DNA of 64,000 bases, taken from assembly GCA_042408785.1 (NCBI GenBank), contig JBHOQU010000124.1, positions 79,764 through 143,763 on the forward strand, read 5' to 3'. Position numbers and translations under genes: made by a program. The stretch comes from JAUQQI01 sp042408785. Its GTDB lineage: Bacteria > Chloroflexota > Dehalococcoidia > JAUQQI01. Positions 32,318 through 41,717 of this stretch are shown here, one piece after another. How positions within the stretch are numbered: the stretch's first letter is position 1; each line of letters starts with the position of its first letter. The notes below the pieces were generated by a model that saw only the letters and a program-made list of their open reading frames with translations, had not been told where the DNA came from and searched no databases.

Positions 32318-33965
32318 AAATCCGGCGACTCAGCTCCTGGTCGAGCCGCCCAAGCTTACCCGGTCCCAGTTCGTCGGCACGATAGCCGGCCTGGTGCTGG
32401 CCATGCTTCTGGCCGCCCTGGACCAGACGGTGGTGGGGACGGCGATGCCCCGGGTTGTGGCCGAGCTCGGGGGCTTCAGCCAGTACACCTGGACGGTCAC
32501 CATCTACCTGATTGCCTCGACCATTACCGGCCCCATTGTGGGGCGGCTGGCGGATATCTACGGCCGGAAGCGGTTTTACTTGGCCGGTATCGGCATGTTT
32601 CTCGTGGCCTCCTGGCTGTGCGGGGCGGCCTGGGATATGACGTCCCTGGTGGCCTTCCGGGGCCTGCAGGGCCTTGGGGCCGGGGTTATGCAGATGGTGG
32701 CCTTCACCGTCATCGCCGACCTTTTCCCCCCGGCCCGGCGGGGCCAGGCCCAGGGGATTTTTGCCTCCGTTTTCGGCATCTCCTCCATCATCGGGCCCAC
32801 CGTCGGCGGCTACATTACCGACCACCTCTCTTGGCGCTGGGTCTTCTACGTGAACCTGCCCCTCGGCCTGCTGGCGTTCGGGGTTCTGCTGTTTGCCTTC
32901 CCCGACGTCCGGGTGCGCCGGGCCGTGCCGCCCCAGGTGGACTACCTGGGGGTCGCCCTCTTTACGGCGGCGGTGGTGCCCTTTATGCTGGCCGTCTCCT
33001 GGGGGGGTACCACCTACCCCTGGACCTCCCCCCAGGAGCTGGGCCTCTTCGGGCTGAGCCTGGGGCTTGCGGCCGCCTTTATCTGGGCCGAGGCCCGGGC
33101 GCCCGAGCCGCTGGTGCCCCTCGGGTTCTTCCGGAACCGGGCCGCCCTGGTCGGGCTGGTGGCCGCCTTTTTCACCTCGCTGGCCATGTTTGCCAGCATC
33201 CTCTTCATCCCCCTCTTTATCCAGGGGGTGATCGGGGCTTCGGCCACCACCAGCGGTAACATTCTCACCCCGATGATGCTCTCGTTTATCGTCGGGTCCA
33301 CGACGGCAGGCCAGATCATTTACCGAACCGGCCGCTACCGGGCGGTGGCCGTGGGCGCCCTGCTCATTCTCCTGGCGGGGATGGTCCTGCTTTCCACCGT
33401 CGACGCCGGCACCAGCTACTTAGGGATGCTCCCCTACATGCTGGTGGTAGGCATCGGCCTCGGGGCCACCATGCCCACCTTCACCATTGCGGTGCAGAAT
33501 GCGGTGCCCTACCCCCAGCTGGGGATGGCTACGGGGCTTATGTCCTTTGCGCGGTCCACCGGCGGAGCCGTTGGGGCCGCCGTGATGGGCAGCATCGTCG
33601 CCAACCGGTTTGCCGCCGCCTTCACGGAAAACCTTAAGGCCGCCCTCGGCCCGGACCGGCTGGGGGCCCTCCCGGGAAAGCTCCTGGATGCCCTGGGCAA
33701 CCCCGCCAACCTGATGGCCCGGAGCCTGGACTCGGGCGGGGGGATGGCCTCGGCCGGTCAGCTTCTGGGCCAGCTGGGGCCCGAAGCCGGCGGCCTGGCC
33801 CAGGCGGTCCTGGGGGCCTTAAGGCTGGCCCTGGCCGATGCCATTCGCCTGGCCTTCCGGGTGGACGCGGCCCTGGTGCTGCTGGTGCTGGTCGTGGTAA
33901 TCCTCTTCTTGGAGGAGCTGCCCCTGCGGTCGTCCCACAGCGAGCCGGTTCGGCCCCAGGCTTAG
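32310..33965 (+). CDS. MFS multidrug exporter, DHA2 (14-TM, EmrB/QacA-like) family
   Basis: 551 residues with about 14 hydrophobic segments. Starts with KLTRSQFVGTIAGLVLAMLLAALDQTVVGTAMP (motif D1-like region), GRLADIYGRKRF (motif A) and GVMQMVAFTVIADLFPPARRG; motif C-like IIGPTVGGYI in TM5. Proton-driven export of drugs or metabolites. Co-transcribed with the PadR regulator (8-nt overlap). A Gly/Leu-rich loop of about 60 residues precedes the last TM. Convergent 4-nt overlap with the chromate transporter. Confidence 0.9.
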   Translation: MGKNPATQLLVEPPKLTRSQFVGTIAGLVLAMLLAALDQTVVGTAMPRVVAELGGFSQYTWTVTIYLIASTITGPIVGRLADIYGRKRFYLAGIGMFLVASWLCGAAWDMTSLVAFRGLQGLGAGVMQMVAFTVIADLFPPARRGQAQGIFASVFGISSIIGPTVGGYITDHLSWRWVFYVNLPLGLLAFGVLLFAFPDVRVRRAVPPQVDYLGVALFTAAVVPFMLAVSWGGTTYPWTSPQELGLFGLSLGLAAAFIWAEARAPEPLVPLGFFRNRAALVGLVAAFFTSLAMFASILFIPLFIQGVIGASATTSGNILTPMMLSFIVGSTTAGQIIYRTGRYRAVAVGALLILLAGMVLLSTVDAGTSYLGMLPYMLVVGIGLGATMPTFTIAVQNAVPYPQLGMATGLMSFARSTGGAVGAAVMGSIVANRFAAAFTENLKAALGPDRLGALPGKLLDALGNPANLMARSLDSGGGMASAGQLLGQLGPEAGGLAQAVLGALRLALADAIRLAFRVDAALVLLVLVVVILFLEELPLRSSHSEPVRPQA

Positions 33966-35146
33966 CCCCCGCCGTGGGCGATGAGGCCGGCGATGCCGCT
34001 GACGGCGATGAGCAGGGTCGGGTCGATGCGGGTAAAGAGCAGCAGGCCGGCGCTCAGCGCAAAGACGGCCACGGCCACCGGGGCCACCAGGGTAGAGGGG
34101 GCGAGCTGGACGACCACCGCCAGGATGAGGGCGACGACGGCGGCATTCACGCCGCTCAGGAAATCGGCCGGTGCCCGGATCTGCCGGAGCTTCGGGACCC
34201 AGGGGGCGGTGAGGAGCACCAGAATAAAGGCGGGGGCAAAGATGGCCACGGTGGCCACCACCGCCCCCGGCACACCGACCCCGTACCGGACGCCCAAGAC
34301 GTAGCCGACGAATGTGGCCGTGGTGAACACCGGCCCGGGGGTCACCTGGCCGACGGTGACGGCATCCAGCAGCTGCCGTTCGGTGAGCCAGCCGGTGCCC
34401 TGGACCAGCTCCTGGTGCAGAAAGGAGACCAGCAGGTAGCCGCTGCCGAAGAGAAGGCCCCCAACTTTAAGAAAGATGAGGCCCAGCCGGCCTAAAAACT
34501 CGGCCGTCCCCATCTCGGCGGGAGCAGGGGGATTAAACCCGAGGGCCAGCGGCGGAACCAGGGCGGCCAGGGCCGGGCGGAGGCGGCGGGCGGCCACGAG
34601 GACGGCCCCGGCCCCCAACATCAGGATGACCTGGTCCACCGGCGCCAGCAGGGCGAGGCCGAAGACGGCGGCGGCCAGAACCGCCGTGGCCGGTCCGGTA
34701 ACGGCGGACCGGCCGAGCCTTAAGGCGGCGGTAAGAATGATCGCGAGGATGACCGGCTTCATCCCCGCCAGCAGGCCCCGGATCTGGGGCAGGGCGCCGA
34801 ACTGGACGTAGGCCCAGGCGATGGCCAGGACGATAAGGAAGGCCGGCAGGATGAAGCTGACCCCGGCCAGGACCGCCCCCAGCCGCCCCCGCCGGTGGTA
34901 GCCGAGGTAGATGGCCATCTCGGTGGAGTTGGGGCCGGGGATGAGGTTGCAGGCGGCCAGGTAGTCGAGGAACTCCGCCCGGGTAAGCCAGGCCCGGCGG
35001 CCGACGAACTCGGCCTCCATCAGGGCGATGTGGGCGGCGGGCCCGCCGAAGCCCAGGATGCCGAGCTTTAAAAAAGGCCAGAGGAGGTCTCTAAAAAGCG
35101 GACTAAAACCCGGGCTCTGCGGGCGGTCGGTATTGCTGGCAAGCAT
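33962..35146 (-). CDS. chrA: Chromate transporter family protein (ChrA-like, two-domain)
   Basis: 394 residues made of two homologous halves of about 190. Half 1: FLKLGILGFGGPAAH and LAACNLIPGPNSTEMAIYLGY. Half 2: FLKVGGLLFGSGYLLVSFLHQEL and AVTVGQVTPGPVFTTATFVGY. The family exports chromate (CHR superfamily), but many members in non-metal settings have unproved substrates. The transcript start predicted from a good promoter (35160-35189) lies only about 7 nt before the ATG and no Shine-Dalgarno is seen, so translation may be leaderless. Confidence 0.9.
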   Translation of the reverse strand: MLASNTDRPQSPGFSPLFRDLLWPFLKLGILGFGGPAAHIALMEAEFVGRRAWLTRAEFLDYLAACNLIPGPNSTEMAIYLGYHRRGRLGAVLAGVSFILPAFLIVLAIAWAYVQFGALPQIRGLLAGMKPVILAIILTAALRLGRSAVTGPATAVLAAAVFGLALLAPVDQVILMLGAGAVLVAARRLRPALAALVPPLALGFNPPAPAEMGTAEFLGRLGLIFLKVGGLLFGSGYLLVSFLHQELVQGTGWLTERQLLDAVTVGQVTPGPVFTTATFVGYVLGVRYGVGVPGAVVATVAIFAPAFILVLLTAPWVPKLRQIRAPADFLSGVNAAVVALILAVVVQLAPSTLVAPVAVAVFALSAGLLLFTRIDPTLLIAVSGIAGLIAHGGG

Positions 35147-35159
35147 CTTTTGGTGTATT

Positions 35160-35189
35160 ATTGTAGTGTAAGCTGAGGCGCCCCGTCAA
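35160..35189 (-). promoter_or_regulatory. Promoter of chrA
   Basis: Minus strand TTGACG (35189-35184), 18-bp spacer, TACAAT (35165-35160). Only 13 nt separate the -10 box from the ATG at 35146. Confidence 0.75.
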
Positions 35190-35288
35190 AACCAGACCCC
35201 AGGCCGCTCCCCCGCCCGCCCTGCCAGGGTGTGGAGTCGGCCTGAGCAGGTTGCGGGGTAACACCCCAAAAGTTGCAAGGTGAACGAA

Positions 35289-36899
35289 ATGACCAAAAGG
35301 AAGGAGCGAGTTTCCGTCCGGGCCGAGGAGCTGGAAGGGATGGCTTCGGTGCTGCCGCTTCTCGAGGCCGAGGGCCTGCCCGAAGAGGTGCTGGCCACGG
35401 CCGGCCTCAAGGAGCTGGCCGAGGAGCCGGTGGAGAAGGCCCTCGAGGAGCTGGAGGAAGAGGAAGGGATCGATACTCCCGTCCGGATGTACCTGCGGGA
35501 GATCGCCAAGATCCCCCTCCTCACCGCCGACCAGGAGAAGGAGCTGGCCCGCCAGCTGGAGGAGAAGCGGTTCCTTGAGCGAACGGTCGAGGGGCTCCGC
35601 TCGGAGCTCGGCCGGGAGCCCGGCCCGGAAGAAATTGCGTTTAAACTTTACCGGGACATCACCGCCGGCCTTAAGCTGGTCCCCGCCATCGCCTCCTACC
35701 TGGGGGTGGAGCGGCGGGGCCGCAATCCCCTCGACCTGATGCGGGACGAGCGGGTTGCCGCCGCCCTGGACGGCGAGTTCGTCCCCGACCTGGTAAACCA
35801 CATCGCTTCCAAGGTTCGCAAACAGCCCGCCGAGGTGGAGGCCGAGCTTTTAGCCCTCTCGGTGGCCCGGCGCATTCTGCCCGCCGACGTCTTCGAGCGG
35901 CTTCACAAGGTCCGGCCGAAAAGCTTTGAGGAGGCCGGGCCGCTCCTCCGCGACCAGCGGGACCGGCTGGCCGCCCACTTCAGCGCCGTTCGGGAGGCCG
36001 GCAACCAGGCCTTCCGGAAGCTGATGGAGTCTAACCTGCGGCTGGTGGTTAGCGTGGCCAAGAAGTACCTGGGCCGGGGCATGAGTTTCCTGGACCTCAT
36101 TCAGGAGGGCAACATCGGCCTGATGCGGGCCGTCGAGAAGTTCGACTACCGGCGGGGCTTCCGGTTCAGCACCTACGCCACCTGGTGGATCCGGCAGGCC
36201 GTTACCCGGGCCATCGCCGACCAGGCCCGCACCATTCGCATTCCGGTCCACATGGTCGAGACCATCGCCCGGTTGCTGCACAGCACCCGGCACCTGGTGC
36301 AGCTCCTGGGCCGGGACCCCAGCGCGGCCGAGATCGCCCTGGTGATGGGCTTTATCGACCCGGAGACGGAGCGGCGGCTGGCCGAATACGCGGCCGAGCG
36401 GGGGGCCGCCCGCCGGGGCGTCCCCGACCTGAGCAACACCGACGTCCGGCGCCGGTTCATCCTCCAGTCGGGGGTACTGCAGCGGGCGGAGGCCCTGCCC
36501 CGGGAGCTCAGGCTCAAGGTGCGGCCGGCCGCCAACAAGGTGCGGGAGATAATCAAAGCCTCCCAGCAGCCCATCTCCCTGGAGACCCCCATCGGCGAGG
36601 ATGAAAGCGTCCTGGGCGACCTCATCGAGGACCGCCTCTCCATGCCGCCCACCGAGCTGGCCACCCGTCAGCTCCTCAGGGAAGCCATCGACCGGGCCCT
36701 GGGTCAGCTCACCGACCGGGAGCGGCGGGTCCTGGAGCTGAGGTTTGGCCTTGAGGACGGCCGGGCCCGGACCCTGGAGGAGGTCGGCCGGGAGATCGGG
36801 GTTACCCGGGAGCGGGTCCGCCAGATCGAGGGCGAGGCCCTGCGCAAACTCCGCCACCCCCTCATCAGCCGGATCCTCAAAGACTTCGTCGAAGAGTAA
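35289..36899 (+). CDS. rpoD: Primary sigma-70 factor RpoD (SigA) with two inserts
   Basis: About 536 residues from the ATG at 35289 (AAGG 8 nt upstream); a GTG at 35280 is an alternative. Region 1.2 DTPVRMYLREIAKIPLLT; regions 2.1-2.4 from NLRLVVSVAKKYLGRG through FSTYATWWIRQAVTRAIADQ; region 3 IRIPVHMVE; region 4 ending VTRERVRQIEGEALRKLRHP. Between 1.2 and 2.1 lies about 150 residues of helical insert (LGREPGPEEIA ... RDRLAAHFSAVREAG) of the kind I know from Chloroflexota. A second, unusual insert of about 63 residues interrupts region 3 between ALVMG and NKVREIIKASQQPISLETP. Recognises the TTGACN/TANNNT promoters seen here. A terminator follows. Confidence 0.95.
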   Translation: MTKRKERVSVRAEELEGMASVLPLLEAEGLPEEVLATAGLKELAEEPVEKALEELEEEEGIDTPVRMYLREIAKIPLLTADQEKELARQLEEKRFLERTVEGLRSELGREPGPEEIAFKLYRDITAGLKLVPAIASYLGVERRGRNPLDLMRDERVAAALDGEFVPDLVNHIASKVRKQPAEVEAELLALSVARRILPADVFERLHKVRPKSFEEAGPLLRDQRDRLAAHFSAVREAGNQAFRKLMESNLRLVVSVAKKYLGRGMSFLDLIQEGNIGLMRAVEKFDYRRGFRFSTYATWWIRQAVTRAIADQARTIRIPVHMVETIARLLHSTRHLVQLLGRDPSAAEIALVMGFIDPETERRLAEYAAERGAARRGVPDLSNTDVRRRFILQSGVLQRAEALPRELRLKVRPAANKVREIIKASQQPISLETPIGEDESVLGDLIEDRLSMPPTELATRQLLREAIDRALGQLTDRERRVLELRFGLEDGRARTLEEVGREIGVTRERVRQIEGEALRKLRHPLISRILKDFVEE

Positions 36900-36915
36900 C
36901 CGACCTTTCGCCGGC

Positions 36916-36950
36916 GGGGCCGGGGCCCAAAAGCCCCGGCCTCCCGTTTT
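36916..36950 (+). terminator. Terminator after rpoD
   Basis: GC stem of 9-11 bp (arms 36918-36926 and 36933-36941, loop CCAAAA) followed by TCCCGTTTT, starting 17 nt after the rpoD stop. It also lies at the very end of the convergent Rieske pseudogene and may serve both strands. Confidence 0.75.
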
Positions 36951-38363
36951 AAGGCCCCTCGTAGAGCCGTTCCCCCCGGTGAAGGCGCAGGGACGTCCGG
37001 TAGGTCTGGGCCTGCTCCCGGGGCGTGGGCGCCAGGTAGCGGGCCGCCACCAGCACCGGAACCCCGTCCAAGTCGGAGTCGGTCTCAACGCTGTCATAGA
37101 GCCGGTAGGGCGTCTCCACCATCTGGGTGGTGTGGAAGTCCCGGTCCTCCCGCAGGAGCAGCCGCCCCAGCACCGCCTGGAGCCGGCGGGGGTCGCCGCC
37201 CCCGTAAAGGGTACCGGCCCACCAGCTCCCCGGCCTCGTCCACCTGCTGCTGGCGGTCCAGCCGGGCTGCCAGCTCCGCCAGGAGGCCCTCGGGGTCGGC
37301 CGCCGGGCGGCCGGAATGTTGAGAAAGCGGTCCAGGTGGACGCTCATAGCGGCGTCGAAGACGGCCCGGAGCGCCTCGGGGGTGGGGCTTGGCCTGACGA
37401 CCTGGTGGGCGGCGTTGGCAAAGCTGAAGGTGTGCAGGGCCGTTACCCAGTCGGCGAACTCGTTGCTGGTGGGGAAGCGGGCAACCCGCAGGGCCGCCGC
37501 GTAGGCCACGGCCTGGGCCAGTTTCACCGGCGGACAGCCCGCGGCCAGGGCCTCCAGGAGGCCGTCGGCGATGGCCTCCGGCTCGGCCGAAAGGGCCAGC
37601 TCGGCCAGCTGCCGCAGGCTGCCGCCCCAGGCCCTGTCCCGCCCCCGCTCCAGGGCCGCCGGGAGCCTTATCCCGGACCTCGACGAACTGCCGGAACCAG
37701 CGGTCCAGGGTGGGGATGTCGGGCGTGGGGCCCGGGAGGGGCCTTAAAAAGAACCGGGGCGGGGACCCGGCCGTGTCCTCGGCCACCGCCGCCAGGCCGT
37801 GGTAGGGGGCCAGGGGCCGGTCCTCGGGGGCGAGGTAGGGGAGCAGGTTGAAAAGGCAGGTGTGGGTCGTAAGGCCCGAGCCCCAGCCCGCCCGCTGGTA
37901 GCGGGTGCCGAAGTCGAGGCCGACCCGGAAAGGCTCCACCAGGTCGACGCCGGCGGCGTTCAGGGCGACCACGGCCTTAATCAAGACGAGGGGAATGTTC
38001 CCCTCGAGGGCCTCCCGGATGCGCCGCAGGTGGTGTTCGGGGGGGCGGGACCGAGACCTCCACCCAGACCTCGCCGCCCTGGACCTCTACCGGGAAGGTC
38101 CGCAGGTCGTCGGCCCACGGGTGAAAGGTTCCACCGCCCGCCAGGTCGAAGCGGGCGTGGTGCCAGTGGCAGGTCAGGATCCCCTCCCGGACGGTGCCCC
38201 GGTGGAGGGGAAAGCCCATGTGGGGACAGCGGTTGTCCACGGCGTAAACCCGGTCGCCCACCAGGAAGAGGGCGATGGTCTGCCCCTCAACGTGGACGAC
38301 CAGCCGGCCGGCCCGCTTCAGTTCATCGAGGCCGGCGGCCCGAACGAATCTGCCGCCCGCCAC
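36949..38363 (-). pseudogene. Broken gene: Rieske [2Fe-2S] domain fused to a large helical domain
   Basis: The first 128-residue frame (38363-37977) carries a complete Rieske centre: CPHMGFPLH and CHWHHARFDL. The following coding sequence continues in other frames down to 36949. Conserved-looking protein is read as: Rieske domain; then a frame change at a run of seven G (38039-38045), removal of one of which joins VSVPPP to EHHLRRIREALEGN; second change near 37656-37663 joining VEVRDKAP to ALERGRDRAWGG; third near 37298-37312; fourth near 37211-37219 leading into LYGGGDPRRLQAVLGRLL. The intact protein would have about 470 residues. Neighbouring genes show no frameshifts, so true decay is more likely than general sequencing error, though homopolymer errors remain possible. 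It would have been an electron-transfer or oxygenase-like protein of unknown role. Confidence 0.75.
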
Positions 38364-38390
38364 TTCCAGCCTCCTCCGGTCCCCAAGGAC

Positions 38391-38861
38391 TTAAGCCCGG
38401 TCCCCGGCCGCCAGCTCGGCCGCCCGGCGCTCCAGCTCCCGAATCCGCTCGATTTGGCGCCGGTTCCACTCGTCGTCGCTGTAGGGGGTGTTGAACCAGG
38501 CGTCCAAAATCTCCTTAAGGATGGCCTCCGGGGTGGCCCTGAGGCTCAGGGCCAGGACGTTGGCGTGGTTCCAGACCCGGGCGCCTCGGGCCGTTTCGGC
38601 GTCATGGCAGAGGGCCGCCCGAATGCCCGGCACCTTGTTGGCGGCGATGGAGGCGCCCGTTCCCGTCCAGCACATCACCACGGCCTCGTCGGCCTCGCCC
38701 CGGGCCACCGCCTCGGCGGCCTGACGGGTCACCTCCGGCCAGTCGGCCTCCTGGCCGGGCTCGGGCCCGAAGTAGAGCACTTCGTGCCCCCGCCGCTTGA
38801 GTTCCGCCAGTAGAACGTCGACCAGGTGGGTCCGCTCATCGGTGCTCACCGCAATCCGCAT
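38391..38861 (-). CDS. RpiB/LacAB-family sugar-phosphate isomerase, divergent
   Basis: 156 residues from the ATG at 38861 with GGGAGG just upstream; the longer open frame overlaps argS. The fold signature is present: MCWTGTGASIAANKVPGIRAAL and NVLALSLR. However, several positions differ from ribose-5-phosphate isomerase B: the N-terminal C-D-H motif is T-D-E (STDERTH), CGTG is CWTG, and the H-N-D motif before NVL is W-N-H. The Cys is retained. It may act on another sugar phosphate. Lies 17 nt after argS and 27 nt before the Rieske pseudogene. Confidence 0.8.
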   Translation of the reverse strand: MRIAVSTDERTHLVDVLLAELKRRGHEVLYFGPEPGQEADWPEVTRQAAEAVARGEADEAVVMCWTGTGASIAANKVPGIRAALCHDAETARGARVWNHANVLALSLRATPEAILKEILDAWFNTPYSDDEWNRRQIERIRELERRAAELAAGDRA

Positions 38862-38878
38862 AAACCTCCCTCCCGGGC

Positions 38879-40536
<1,658 letters not shown>

Positions 40537-40540
<4 letters not shown>

Positions 40541-41673
40541 TTCACCTTCTCCATTGCCTGCAGGGCCAGGTAGGCGGGACGGGGGTTGCCCTTCTCATCG
40601 GTGATGCTCCAGTAGTACTGCTCGTCGCTGGGGGTCCAGTAGGGGGCGCAGATGTAGATGAGGCTCATCAGGCCCACCCAGGGCCGCCAGTTCTGGGCCG
40701 CCCACCGGTAGGCCCGGACGATGTATTCGGCCTGCTGTTCCGGGGTGACCGCATGCCACCGGTACGGGGAGTTGGGCCGGGGGTCGAAGGTCCAGCCGAA
40801 CTCCAGGATCACGATCTGCCTTTTGTCGTCGCCGAACTCCACCATCACCTTCCGGTAGTCCTCGACGTGCCGGAAACTGTAGCTACGCTTTAATTCTACC
40901 GGGCTCTTGTCATAATTTGTAAGCTCGGGGTTCCGGGCCACCTCGTCGGGGTCCATCTCCGGCGGGGCCTTAAACCCGGCGGCGTGGACGCCCAGGGCGT
41001 CGAAGTAGTTCTGGGCTCCCAGCCGGTACATCTCCCGCAGGTACTGGATGTCGGGCATGGCCAGGGGGGGTGGGGCGGTGGTGGGGGAAAGGCCGCCGGA
41101 GATTACCAGGGCGTCGGGGTCGGCTGCCTTGATGGCCTGGTAGGCCACCTTAAGAAGCTCCACAAAGCCCTGGGGGTCGGGGCTCTTGCCCCCCCACTCC
41201 CGGGCCAGGTTGGGCTCGTTCCAGATCTGGTAGGCCTGAATCCGGCCCTTGTACCGCCGGGCCAGGGCGCTTAAAAAGTCGCCGAAGTCCTGGGGATTGG
41301 CCGGCGGCCCGTGGGTTCCCTTCTGGTGGTCGGGGGGAAGGGCCCAGTCGGGGGGTATGTCGACCCGGGCTAAAAGCTTAAGGCCGGCCTTCTGCACCGC
41401 CTCCACGACCCGGTCCGGCTCATGCCACTCGAACTGCCCCTTCCCCTTGCCCTCGATGTAGTTCCACTGGAACATCTGCTTGACCCACCGGAACCCGAGC
41501 TTTTTCACCAGCTCCAGGTCCCGCTCGGTGGTGTCCGGCTGGCCCCAGAGAAAAACCTGGATTCCGTAATCCGGGCTGGTCATCAGGGGCGGCTTCGGGG
41601 CGAAGGGGCCGATGCAGCCCGCCCCCAGGACCGCCACCACCGTCAGCAGACGCAAAAGTTTTACCCTTCTCAT
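40537..41673 (-). CDS. Lipoprotein clan GH-A glycosidase (cellulase/GH39-like)
   Basis: 378 residues. Lipoprotein signal LLTVVAVLGAGC with the lipid Cys at about residue 20. The TIM barrel has acid/base Glu in YQIWNEPNL (about residue 170) and nucleophile Glu in IVILEFGW (about residue 290). Barrel strands resemble the GH-A protein at 3359-5227 (both contain LLKVAYxAxKAADPxA), so the two are paralogues, but this one lacks the FnIII domain. Membrane-anchored, facing outside. It sits oddly between recG (44 nt) and argS (overlap) in a housekeeping series; GAGGAGC precedes the ATG. Confidence 0.85.
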
Positions 41674-41717
41674 CGCTCCTCCAGGGAAGTCGGTGTTGTG
41701 CCCGGCCTCCGGGTGCC

